From positions 1-6,468 of the forward strand of contig JAUPWJ010000090.1 of assembly GCA_030916575.1 (NCBI GenBank): a stretch of 6,468 bases of DNA, in the 5' to 3' direction. The notes under the pieces were generated by a model. The model saw only the letters and a list, made by a program, of their open reading frames with translations. It made no database searches and was not told the origin of the DNA. A program made the translations under genes and the position numbers. Positions 1 through 5,350 of this stretch are shown here, piece by piece (within the stretch, counting starts at the first letter, position 1; each line of letters opens with the position of its first letter). This DNA comes from Patescibacteria group bacterium (GTDB taxonomy: Bacteria; Patescibacteriota; Minisyncoccia; Phycocordibacterales; UBA9973).

Positions 1-257
1 GCCTCTTTAAGACCAAGACCTAATACTTCTTTAACTACTTTCATCACAGCGATTTTTTGCTCACCAGCTGATGCTAGGACAACAGTGAAAGCGTCTTTCT
101 CTTCCACAGCCTCTGCTGCACCTGCTCCTGCACCACCTCCTACAGCTACAGCTGCAGCTGAAACTCCGAACTTTTCTTCAATAGCCTTTACAAGTTCGTT
201 TAGTTCTAGAGCTGTTGCACCATCTAAACTCTCTATAAATGAATCAAATTTTGACAT
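1..257 (-). CDS. rplL: Ribosomal protein L7/L12, N-terminal part (truncated by window edge)
   Basis: L7/L12 forms the mobile stalk of the 50S subunit, binding L10 as dimers through its N-terminal domain and recruiting translation GTPases through its C-terminal domain. The visible 85 residues begin MSKFDSFIESLDG, followed by the helical dimerisation region (ELNELVKAIEEKFGVS), then an Ala/Gly-rich hinge (about residues 35-50), then the start of the C-terminal domain (DAFTVVLASAGEQKIAVMKVVKEVLGLGLKEA), which matches the family signature. The last third of the protein lies beyond the left edge. The ATG at 257 follows rplJ by 27 AT-rich bases with no Shine-Dalgarno sequence, so it is probably translated from the rplJ mRNA. 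Identification is from family knowledge and is secure. Confidence 0.96.
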   Translation of the reverse strand, partial: MSKFDSFIESLDGATALELNELVKAIEEKFGVSAAAVAVGGGAGAGAAEAVEEKDAFTVVLASAGEQKIAVMKVVKEVLGLGLKE

Positions 258-284
258 ATATTTATTTTAATTAATTTTTAATAA

Positions 285-764
285 TTACTTCGTCTTCGCT
301 ACTTCATTTACTGCAATAGCTAAACGTTGCATTGGACTCTTAAGTAAGTAAGCAATTTTTGAAAGCAATACTTCCTTACTTGGAATAGTTGCTATCTCAG
401 TCATGTACACTCCATCTACAAATTTTCCATTAAATATTCCTCCTAAGATATTTATCATACCTTTGTGAGTCTTTTGGAAATTATAAATTTCGCGTGGACT
501 TGCTGTCTCATCTGATGAGTAAGCAATAGCTACTTCACCTCCTAATTCTGGAAGCTCACCTTCTGCTACTTTATCCAATGCTCTTTTTAATAAAGTTTTT
601 CTTGAAACTTTATAACCTACTCCTTGGTCTCGAAGCTCTCTTCGAAGTACTGTCTCATCGGAAACTTTCATACCATGAAAATTTACAAACACTACAGATT
701 TTGAATCCTTAAAAGTTTGCTTCAAGTCCTTTATCATCTCTTCTTTTTTTGATTTTTTTAACAT
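285..764 (-). CDS. rplJ: Ribosomal protein L10
   Basis: L10 (159 residues, close to the usual 160-175) anchors the L7/L12 dimers to 23S rRNA at the GTPase centre; with L7/L12 it also represses its own mRNA in many bacteria. The N-terminal rRNA-binding domain is recognisable: an opening KKSKKEEMIKDLKQTF, then SKSVVFVNFHGMKVSDETVLRRELRDQGVGYKVSRKTLLKRAL. The C-terminal helix that holds L12 dimers ends the protein (LLKSPMQRLAIAVNEVAKTK). The ATG at 764 gives a normal-length N-terminus; a second ATG at residue 10 has a purine-rich stretch before it but would cut the first helix. There is no good Shine-Dalgarno sequence at 764. It is followed by rplL and preceded by a structured leader and two palindromic repeats. 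Confidence 0.96.
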   Translation of the reverse strand: MLKKSKKEEMIKDLKQTFKDSKSVVFVNFHGMKVSDETVLRRELRDQGVGYKVSRKTLLKRALDKVAEGELPELGGEVAIAYSSDETASPREIYNFQKTHKGMINILGGIFNGKFVDGVYMTEIATIPSKEVLLSKIAYLLKSPMQRLAIAVNEVAKTK

Positions 765-781
765 ATAGTTTGAATGTTCTC

Positions 782-837
782 TCCCGACTAAAGTCGGGAT
801 ACAAGAAATATGACACCTCGCGCTTATTAATTCCTAA
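782..837 (+). repeat. Palindromic repeat, copy 1 (REP-like)
   Basis: This begins with an almost perfect hairpin at 782-799: arms TCCCGACT and AGTCGGGA around AA. It continues as ATACAAGAAATAT, a variable centre with CGCGC, then TTATTAATTCCTAA. The same order of blocks recurs at 839-895, so the two form a tandem pair of about 57 bases each. The copy ends 18 bases before the rplJ ATG on the minus strand. No transposase is visible nearby. The organisation resembles REP elements mobilised by RAYT-type Y1 transposases, but that assignment is inference. Confidence 0.7.
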
Positions 838-838
838 T

Positions 839-895
839 CTCCGACTAAAGTCGGAGTACAAGGAAATATAGTCGCTATGCTCCTTATTTCCTAAT
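839..895 (+). repeat. Palindromic repeat, copy 2 (REP-like)
   Basis: The hairpin at 839-856 has 8-base arms CTCCGACT and AGTCGGAG around AA. It is followed by TACAAGGAAATATAG, a short inner palindrome ATAG-TCG-CTAT, and TTATTTCCTAATAA, whose TATTTCCT pairs with the earlier AGGAAATA. Compared with copy 1, the outer two pairs of the first hairpin differ on both arms in a way that keeps pairing (T-A to C-G, and C-G to T-A). The copy directly abuts the A-run that is the U-tail of the L10-leader terminator. It would be transcribed as part of the rplJ 5' untranslated region. Confidence 0.7.
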
Positions 896-917
896 AAAAA
901 AAACGGCCTATTGGCCG
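896..917 (-). terminator. Intrinsic terminator / attenuator in the L10 leader
   Basis: On the minus strand, stem CGGCC (917-913), loop AATA and GGCCG (908-904) are followed by eight T (903-896). This is a textbook Rho-independent terminator lying 130 bases before rplJ and downstream of the rplJ promoter, so it can only make sense as an attenuator or as a stop for read-through from upstream genes. Its 5' arm shares three bases (917-915) with the closing stem of the leader RNA, so the two cannot form fully together. Confidence 0.85.
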
Positions 918-991
918 CAAATCCCTCACTAGTAAAACTAGTATATCGACCCACTCTACAGGACTTAATGTTTGCCTGTCGTCTTTGCGGT
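896..991 (-). ncRNA. Ribosomal protein L10 leader RNA (cis-regulatory)
   Basis: The leader is the binding site through which L10-L12 represses its own operon. In transcript order: CCGCAAA (990-984) pairs with TTTGCGG (921-915) as a closing stem. Inside, GAC (983-981) pairs with GTC (950-948) and ACAGG (979-975) with CCTGT (962-958). The two are separated by one base on one side and AGAGTGG on the other, an asymmetric kink-turn-like bulge; the loop ends TTAAGT. The pattern AGAC..CAGG...TTAA..CCTG..GAG is what I know from the L10 leader family. A third hairpin, ACTAGT-AAA-ACTAGT (928-942), follows before the terminator. The assignment rests on motif, fold and position upstream of rplJ, not on a covariance search. 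Confidence 0.8.
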
Positions 992-997
992 ATCAAT

Positions 998-1025
998 ACT
1001 ATATCACAAAAATTCTATTCTGCAA
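998..1025 (-). promoter_or_regulatory. Promoter of the rplJ-rplL operon
   Basis: -35 TTGCAG (1025-1020), a 16-base spacer and -10 TATAGT (1003-998). This predicts transcription starting near 991, exactly where the structured L10 leader begins (ATACCGC...). The site overlaps the end of the upstream small membrane-protein gene. The -35 is weak (3 of 6 consensus bases); the -10 matches 5 of 6. Confidence 0.65.
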
Positions 1026-1182
1026 CCTCTTCTAAGTATTCATAAGCCTTTATAGCACTAGCAGAGTTGTCGGACTTCACACCCTCTTTGCCTAAATAGC
1101 TCACCAAGAACAGGCCTAAAAGGCCAAGCAAGATAATAACTATAAATATAACTAATGTCTTCAAAAAGTGTCTTGTTATCAC
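1015..1182 (-). CDS. Small single-pass membrane protein, 55 residues, unknown function
   Basis: I do not recognise a family. Starting at GTG 1182 the protein reads MITRHFLKTLVIF..., with a short basic N-terminus. One strongly hydrophobic helix follows (about residues 8-30, rich in I, L, V and F, with LLGLLGLFLVSYLG). A polar, acidic tail of about 25 residues ends AYEYLEEVAE. This suggests a membrane anchor with a small soluble tail. The frame is open upstream to an ATG at 1221, but a promoter overlies that stretch, with its -10 six bases before the GTG, so I choose GTG 1182 and a leaderless mRNA. It lies between the 59-residue gene and the rplJ leader. The hydrophobic pattern supports a real gene, but it is short. 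Confidence 0.55.
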   Translation of the reverse strand: MITRHFLKTLVIFIVIILLGLLGLFLVSYLGKEGVKSDNSASAIKAYEYLEEVAE

Positions 1183-1188
1183 AATTAT

Positions 1189-1216
1189 AGTATAGCAAGA
1201 AATTAACTTTATACAA
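1189..1216 (-). promoter_or_regulatory. Promoter for the 55-residue membrane protein (leaderless geometry)
   Basis: -35 TTGTAT (1216-1211), a 16-base spacer and -10 TATACT (1194-1189). Six bases later comes GTG (1182-1180), which puts the expected transcription start on the first base of the start codon. A second hexamer, TATAAT, overlaps just downstream (1189-1184) but is too close to the GTG to be useful. Confidence 0.55.
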
Positions 1217-1224
1217 TACAACCT

Positions 1225-1404
1225 TTAATACTTCTTAATGAGTAAAATTATAAAAATAAGGCATAGAAAAATGAGTGCCCCATACAAAACAATATCCCAA
1301 GCCTTCTTGTGTCCAAAGTGCTCCACCATCTTATCAAAACCTTCTCTGATGAAAAGAGCCGGCCATGTGAAAACTATGAAAATAACTGTTTGTATGGGAT
1401 TCAT
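1225..1404 (-). CDS. Small two-helix membrane protein, 59 residues, unknown function
   Basis: The frame from ATG 1404 to TAA 1225 reads MNPIQTVIFIVFTWPALFIREGFDKMVEHFGHKKAWDIVLYGALIFLCLIFIILLIKKY (shown here as consecutive parts: a first hydrophobic segment at residues 3-19, a charged, His-containing hairpin REGFDKMVEHFGHKKAWD at 20-37, a second helix at 38-56, and a basic end KKY). Both ends and the loop are charged while both segments are hydrophobic, which is what a two-pass inner-membrane protein looks like. It starts 19 bases after the stop of the 215-residue gene, so the two are probably co-transcribed. There is no Shine-Dalgarno sequence. I do not recognise a family. Confidence 0.65.
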   Translation of the reverse strand: MNPIQTVIFIVFTWPALFIREGFDKMVEHFGHKKAWDIVLYGALIFLCLIFIILLIKKY

Positions 1405-1423
1405 TTTTTAATTTCTATATTTT

Positions 1424-2071
1424 TTATTTTACCTTAACGACAGCAGAATCTTTACCATTACAAGAAATTCCGAATTCTCCAACGGTATCAAATCTAGAAC
1501 TCAACATAAAGTGAAGAGGAGTAAGGTCTTCTGTTCTATTTGGAATCTTAAATTCTAATGTCTTTTCTGTAGAATTATTAGCAACTAAAATTCTAGTGCC
1601 TAGTGGAACTTCGAGAACTTTTGGAATAGCTCCACAACTTGCATCAAATAAAATACCTTTATCTTTGTATTCTAATAACGCTCCGTCATAGCTTGTCGGT
1701 ACGCCATTTGTGGATCCTGCAGTAGTCAAAAGTTTATCGTCTCGAATACTATCGTCGCCTGCGACTACTCCACAAGGCTCACCTGTTTCTTTATTGAAAT
1801 CCTCTCCTTCTTTGCAAGGTTCCATATCTTCAGGAAAACAAGGCTCTCCTGTTGTCTGACTAAAGATATCTCCCGGAAGACAACCTTCTACTTTAGATAC
1901 TGGGCTTTCTGCTTTTTTACTTGTAAAGAAAATAATTCCAAGCACTACGACTATTAAAACAATAGCGCCTATAATTCTATTCTTTTTTTCTTCTTTACTC
2001 ACACTGACATTCTTAATAATTTCTGACTTCCCCGGCCCCGCTTGATTTGCTTGATTTTGATTATTGTTCAT
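1424..2071 (-). CDS. Membrane-anchored exported protein with paired Cys motifs and cupredoxin-like tail
   Basis: 215 residues. A polar, Asn/Gln- and Lys-rich cytoplasmic head (1-32) is followed by one transmembrane helix (33-49) and then an external part. Two copies of the motif C-x2-G-x2-F-[SN]-x2-T-G-E-P-C lie at Cys64-Cys78 and Cys86-Cys100; each pair probably forms a small disulfide-closed loop. A linker follows (101-127). The tail (about 128-215) has the strand pattern of a cupredoxin fold: LEVPLGTRILVANNS, then HFMLSSRFDTVGEFGISC, then AVVKVK. A Cys stands where cupredoxins have their ligand Cys, but the following His and Met ligands are missing, so a copper site is unlikely; Cys146 and Cys204 may pair. 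The ATG at 2071 is preceded by AGG with no spacing. The fold call is inference. Confidence 0.8.
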   Translation of the reverse strand: MNNNQNQANQAGPGKSEIIKNVSVSKEEKKNRIIGAIVLIVVVLGIIFFTSKKAESPVSKVEGCLPGDIFSQTTGEPCFPEDMEPCKEGEDFNKETGEPCGVVAGDDSIRDDKLLTTAGSTNGVPTSYDGALLEYKDKGILFDASCGAIPKVLEVPLGTRILVANNSTEKTLEFKIPNRTEDLTPLHFMLSSRFDTVGEFGISCNGKDSAVVKVK

Positions 2072-2119
2072 CCTATCGTAAATTTTAAAACTGTTAAATT
2101 GGTCGACTTATATACCCTT

Positions 2120-2147
2120 ATTCTACACAAATTCTAATAATTATCAA
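2120..2147 (-). promoter_or_regulatory. Promoter of the 215-residue/59-residue gene pair
   Basis: -35 TTGATA (2147-2142), a 16-base spacer and -10 TAGAAT (2125-2120), each 5 of 6 to consensus. The expected start near 2113 gives a 5' leader of about 42 bases. The -35 overlaps the fic stop codon (2146-2144), so the promoter is embedded in the end of the preceding gene. Confidence 0.6.
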
Positions 2148-2548
2148 AACAAGATTATTTTAACCAATTTTACCAATAAACCCATTTCAATACCTTTCTC
2201 TTGCTCCACACCCACAGCCAATTCGTCCAATTTAACATGCTCACTTATTTTTATTCCAGAAATCTGACAAAATATATCCAACCACAAGACAGCCAATCTC
2301 TTGTTTCCATCTGTAACGGGATGGTCTTTTATAATAAAACAAAAATAAGCACTAGCTTTGTCTTCATTTGTAGGAAATCTTACAAAACTAAAATATTCTG
2401 CATTTACTGTTTTGACTATTGAATCGAGTTTAAAAACCTGTTCATCGTGAATAGGAAAAGAGACTTCGTTTTTAGACTGGAGAGTCTTATAGGCTTCTAC
2501 TAAGACTTCGGACGTTGGATGGAGTAATTTCTTTTTCTCCTCTGTCAT
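2144..2548 (-). CDS. Fic/Doc-family protein (possible 5' frameshift)
   Basis: 134 residues from ATG 2548. The Fic core motif is intact at residues 76-84, HPVTDGNKR: catalytic His76, Asp80, the Gly81-Asn82 turn and Arg84. Family members transfer AMP or phosphate to target proteins. The K at motif position 8 is as in Doc-type toxins (HxFx[D/N]xNKR), whereas classical AMP-transferring Fic enzymes have G. The preceding helix (NEDKASAYFCFIIKD) and the following LAVLWLDIF are typical. The length suits a stand-alone Doc-like domain. No separate antitoxin gene or clear inhibitory motif is visible. The ATG has no Shine-Dalgarno sequence and its nearest promoter sits over 130 bases upstream, in front of another open frame that overlaps this start by 62 bases, so the true N-terminus is uncertain. 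Confidence 0.85.
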   Translation of the reverse strand: MTEEKKKLLHPTSEVLVEAYKTLQSKNEVSFPIHDEQVFKLDSIVKTVNAEYFSFVRFPTNEDKASAYFCFIIKDHPVTDGNKRLAVLWLDIFCQISGIKISEHVKLDELAVGVEQEKGIEMGLLVKLVKIILF

Positions 2549-2681
2549 ATTTTCTAAGAGATTCTATTTCCTTGGACCTCCGACTATAGGCGGAATCGAT
2601 AAATAAACCCATATCTGCTTTTTGAGAAATGGTATTCTTGTCCATATTTTTATCTTTTTTAGTCCAGCCAAATATTTTCAC
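2487..2681 (-). CDS. Short open frame overlapping the fic start (frameshifted N-terminus or small protein)
   Basis: From GTG 2681 the frame encodes 64 residues: MKIFGWTKKDKNMDKNTISQ at the start, a middle part SAYSRRSKEIES written by a palindromic repeat fragment, then DRGEKEITPSN and a short end. It has a good promoter exactly six bases before the GTG. The last 20 residues overlap the fic gene in another frame and are probably not meaningful. Skipping one base around the A5 run at about 2532-2536 would join this frame to the fic frame, giving one polypeptide. It may therefore be the original fic N-terminus broken by an indel, an independent small protein, or only a leader. I recognise no domain. 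Confidence 0.35.
   Translation of the reverse strand: MKIFGWTKKDKNMDKNTISQKADMGLFIDSAYSRRSKEIESLRKYDRGEKEITPSNVRSLSRSL
2565..2594 (-). repeat. Partial palindromic repeat, copy 3, inside the fic upstream frame
   Basis: On the minus strand, TCCGCCTATAGTCGGAG then GTCCAAGGAAATA aligns with copy 2 (TCCGACTAAAGTCGGAG then TACAAGGAAATA) at all but about five positions. It carries the first hairpin and linker but not the second half of the element. Its orientation is opposite to copies 1 and 2. One arm pair is mismatched (C opposite T), so it looks decayed. It is translated in the overlapping short frame as SAYSRRSKEI. Confidence 0.6.
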
Positions 2682-2687
2682 ACCATA

Positions 2688-2716
2688 ATTATAACAAATT
2701 TTAGGCTAAAAAACAA
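2688..2716 (-). promoter_or_regulatory. Promoter upstream of the fic region (leaderless geometry)
   Basis: -35 TTGTTT (2716-2711), a 17-base spacer and a perfect -10 TATAAT (2693-2688). Six bases later is GTG (2681-2679). The expected transcription start falls on the G of that GTG. The next in-frame ATG (2645) would have a 36-base leader without a Shine-Dalgarno sequence. Confidence 0.65.
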
Positions 2717-2747
2717 CTGTCGCTGTCGGAAAATAAAAAAGGTAAAC

Positions 2748-2777
2748 AAAAAACCACCCGATTAAGGGTGGTTTTTT
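2748..2777. terminator. Intrinsic terminator (bidirectional) after the surface-protein gene
   Basis: Stem CCACCC (2754-2759), loop GATTAA and GGGTGG (2766-2771) are flanked by six A on the left and six T on the right. The hairpin therefore works as a Rho-independent terminator on either strand. It lies 76 bases after the stop of the 688-residue gene and before the fic promoter, isolating the two. The region 2778-2852 is the 3' untranslated part, with a small AGATTT/AAATCT hairpin near 2814-2827. Confidence 0.9.
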
Positions 2778-2852
2778 GAATACTTTTTAAGGTGTATTAG
2801 CCAGAGTAAATCAAGATTTAGAAATCTACGATTGCAACTATACTATAAAGTA

Positions 2853-4919
2853 TTAGTTAGCATTCATGTAAAGATCTCCTGTCTTGAAGTCAGCAAGGTT
2901 AAAGGTATATGAAGTAGTACCTGTAACATCAGTAAGAGCATATACTATGTCTCCTATTGCGATAGATGCGAATCCATCAACACTTACAGTTAGCACAGCT
3001 GTAACCTTAAATCTTTCTGTATCGCCTTCTGCAATCTTGAATCTAGCGTCAGCATTTGCTGTACCAGTCAATGTAGCACCTGAAGGTGAAGTTATGGTAG
3101 CTGATGTCAAAGCATGAGTACCAGTTTCAGTAAGATTAAGATCTAGAAGTGCACCTGCACCAGTTAATGTTGGAGATGTACCGTCTAAGTAAATATCACT
3201 ACCGAATGCAGTAACATCAAAGATGATTTCAAATGTTCCTTGATCATCATCACCAGCACCAGATCCAACTATATCTCCAGTGTGAGAAATAACAGCTGTT
3301 GGAGTACCGTAAAGTGAAGCATTTATACCTGCAGTGTAGAAAGCAATAGTTTCAGCAGTAGCAGTACCTGTAAGGTCTCCTGCAACAACTGAATCACCAT
3401 TAGCATCTTCTGCATCTATAGCGTCTACATCTGTAGCAGTCATAGATACTGTTAATGTATCACCATTAACCAATGTAGCACTAGTATCGTTGATATCAGC
3501 CTTAACTACGAAATGAGCAGAATCTCCGTCATTCATGTCAAAGTCAACATCATCGAAGTGTGCCCAACAAGTTGTATCGTTGTTATCACAAAGATCAGCA
3601 TTCTCAGTAACAGAAGTCTCAAATAGATCTGCAGAACTTACAGTATCAATCATTTCTCCATCCATCCATAGAGAGAAGGAACTTGCAATATCAGTAACCT
3701 GTCCAGTACCAGTAGAAACTACTTTAACTGGAATATCCTGAATATTTTGAATATCACCTGTTGCCTTTAAGTCAAAAGCAAGAAGAGGAACATCATTAGT
3801 ATCAGTAGTTGCATCAATTTCTACAACGTGACCATCGTTTACAGCGTCACCTGAAGAACCAGTTGTATCAGAAACTTTAAGTTCTGTACCAGTAGCTGTT
3901 GCTAAAGATTCAAAACTAAAGGCTGTTGTACCACCGATATCACCAGTAGCTGTTTCTGTAGAAACAACACCAGTAGCATCTTCGTAGCGAACACTTTCAA
4001 GAGTCATAGTCCAAGTGTTGGCTCCTAAGTCAGAAGAGTCGATGTTGTTTAAAGCATCAACTGTTACAAAGAAATCTGAATCTTTGTCAGCCTTTATAGG
4101 TGTAACACCTGAAAGGTTTATTGTTTTACTGTAAACATTACTATTTTCTGAGAAGTCTGCAACATCAGCAGAACCAACCTCTGTTGAACCTTGCCATACA
4201 GTTACTTTATCAGCGTAGTCATCAAATTGATCTGACCCTGCACCTGCAGTAAGATCAAAAGAAAGTCTGATTGTACTGATAGCTAAGTCAGAACCATTAT
4301 CAGCTGTGAAAGTCCATCCAGCGATTTTTGTATCAGAGTCACCCTCTGCTACTTCCTCACCAGAAAGACTTGAAATTGATTGAACATCATCAAGAGATCC
4401 AGCTCCACCAGCTAAAGGACCGTTTGGAGTTGTAGTTGTTCCACCAGAACATAGCATTCCAGTAGTTGAACTGTACATAGCACCAGCTGTACATCCAGCT
4501 GGAAGTGTTGTACTTCCTGTTGAACATGACATACCAGTTGTTGTACTAAATCCAGTTGTTGAAGTACATCCTGCTGGGTAAGCAACTGTACCACCTGTCA
4601 TAGCTGCTAGAGCTGCGCCAGTTTGTGCACCAACTACACCGTCAACAGTAAGTCCTTTTGCAGCTTGGAAAGCCATAACTGCAGCCTTAGTCTTTGCACC
4701 GAAGTACATAGATTCCATTCCTGGAGATCCAGCACCTGTAGTAGAGACTAAGAATCCACCAGAGTTAAGAGTTTGTTGTAAACTCATAACTTGTGAACTT
4801 GATTGTCCCATCTTAAGAAGACCAGTGTGCATATAAGCAGCAGATGCTGAACCAGCAAAAGCTAAACCTACAACAACCAATACTCCAAGAAGGAATTTTG
4901 ATTTTAATAAATTACTCAT
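2853..4919 (-). CDS. Secreted surface protein with N-terminal peptidoglycan-binding domain (S-layer-like)
   Basis: 688 residues. A Sec signal peptide (1-27: two Lys, then a hydrophobic core FLLGVLVVVGLAFAG, cleavage after ASA) is followed by a peptidoglycan_binding_1-type helical domain (about 34-107: LLKMGQSSSQVMSLQQTL ... YFGAKTKAAVMAFQAAKGL ... GVVGAQTGAAL). A linker carries two motifs PAGC-x13-C (Cys118-Cys132 and Cys143-Cys157). About 520 residues of Thr/Ala/Asp/Gly-rich, Lys- and Arg-poor beta-type sequence follow, with recurring blocks such as LLAFDLKATGDI, SLWMDGE and GDSAHFVVKADI that suggest tandem Ig-like domains. The protein is acidic throughout, as cell-surface lattice proteins often are. 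It is probably held to the wall by the N-terminal domain. A dedicated long upstream region and a strong terminator make it a single-gene unit, consistent with high expression. An S-layer role is inference. Confidence 0.88.
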   Translation of the reverse strand: MSNLLKSKFLLGVLVVVGLAFAGSASAAYMHTGLLKMGQSSSQVMSLQQTLNSGGFLVSTTGAGSPGMESMYFGAKTKAAVMAFQAAKGLTVDGVVGAQTGAALAAMTGGTVAYPAGCTSTTGFSTTTGMSCSTGSTTLPAGCTAGAMYSSTTGMLCSGGTTTTPNGPLAGGAGSLDDVQSISSLSGEEVAEGDSDTKIAGWTFTADNGSDLAISTIRLSFDLTAGAGSDQFDDYADKVTVWQGSTEVGSADVADFSENSNVYSKTINLSGVTPIKADKDSDFFVTVDALNNIDSSDLGANTWTMTLESVRYEDATGVVSTETATGDIGGTTAFSFESLATATGTELKVSDTTGSSGDAVNDGHVVEIDATTDTNDVPLLAFDLKATGDIQNIQDIPVKVVSTGTGQVTDIASSFSLWMDGEMIDTVSSADLFETSVTENADLCDNNDTTCWAHFDDVDFDMNDGDSAHFVVKADINDTSATLVNGDTLTVSMTATDVDAIDAEDANGDSVVAGDLTGTATAETIAFYTAGINASLYGTPTAVISHTGDIVGSGAGDDDQGTFEIIFDVTAFGSDIYLDGTSPTLTGAGALLDLNLTETGTHALTSATITSPSGATLTGTANADARFKIAEGDTERFKVTAVLTVSVDGFASIAIGDIVYALTDVTGTTSYTFNLADFKTGDLYMNAN

Positions 4920-5080
4920 AAAATTATTTTCTAATACTCATTTTTCTATTTCCAATATTTTCTTTTTTTAAAAAATAAAGAAAGATAGAACTGAGTTTTT
5001 TGTACCATTAATTAGTTTCGACAAAACCAAGGGTACAATATTTCCTATCATTATCCTCTACTCACAGATTAATTAATTTA

Positions 5081-5092
5081 TAATAATAATAA
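5081..5092 (+). repeat. Four TAA triplets
   Basis: TAATAATAATAA in an AT-rich stretch that continues as a run of A. Triplets of this TA[A/G] form are the DnaA-trio element of some bacterial origins, but there the trio lies next to a DnaA box and here the only perfect box is about 260 bases away. It may be ordinary low-complexity sequence. Confidence 0.3.
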
Positions 5093-5156
5093 AAAAGTTG
5101 TGAGCGAATAAATAATGAACAGATTTAAACTAACATCGAAAACCGAAACAAAACAA

Positions 5157-5180
5157 TTTTGCGAAATAAATTTCACAAAA
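5157..5180. repeat. 24-base inverted repeat
   Basis: Arms TTTTGCGAAAT (5157-5167) and ATTTCACAAAA (5170-5180) flank AA; ten of eleven positions pair. The symmetry and size fit a dimeric regulator's operator, or a hairpin in the surface-protein mRNA leader. The nearby 295-residue protein with a winged-helix-like end is a possible binder, which is speculation. Confidence 0.5.
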
Positions 5181-5219
5181 CTTTTCTTATTTAGTTTTCA
5201 ATGACCTTTCCGACTTTTT

Positions 5220-5248
5220 GCTTAAAATCTTTTCGACGAAAATTAAGC
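5220..5248. repeat. Nested inverted repeat / hairpin
   Basis: GCTTAA (5220-5225), a 4-base bulge AATC, TTTTCG (5230-5235), a single A, CGAAAA (5237-5242) and TTAAGC (5243-5248). Both the inner 6-base arms and the outer 6-base arms pair perfectly. With a one-base loop it is more natural as a DNA operator or cruciform than as an RNA hairpin, unless the innermost pairs open. Confidence 0.5.
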
Positions 5249-5316
5249 AGAAGTCTCTCACACGATATAATGATGTAGATAAAAAATCTGCAACAAAATA
5301 ACGTATAAATTATTAT

Positions 5317-5349
5317 AATATATAAAGAAGAAATTCTTCAATATATATT
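5317..5349. repeat. 33-base AT-rich palindrome
   Basis: AATATATA, AA, GAAGAA, a central A, TTCTTC, AA, TATATATT. The 8-base outer arms and 6-base inner arms pair perfectly around two AA/AA mismatches. It ends one base before a perfect DnaA box. Candidates are a protein operator, a duplex-opening region or an RNA hairpin. Confidence 0.6.
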
Positions 5350-5350
5350 G

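Noticed and set aside
85..270. Open frame antisense to rplL, rich in Ala/Pro
   Set aside because: Its composition is the mirror of the Ala/Gly-rich L7/L12 hinge, and rplL is certain.
709..996. 95-residue minus-strand frame across the L10 leader
   Set aside because: It runs through the structured leader, terminator and repeats, overlaps rplJ in another frame and shows no protein-like pattern.
2201..2422. Plus-strand frame antisense to fic
   Set aside because: Antisense to an intact Fic motif, with no promoter or start signal.
4412..4594. Gln/Leu/Val-rich minus-strand frame inside the surface-protein gene
   Set aside because: A frame shadow of the repetitive Thr/Gly/Cys linker; the biased composition follows from repeats such as GTTGTTCCA read out of frame.
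5097..5110. TTGTGAGCGAATAA resembling half of the lac operator
   Set aside because: A partial match without the symmetric half and no related system nearby; taken as chance.
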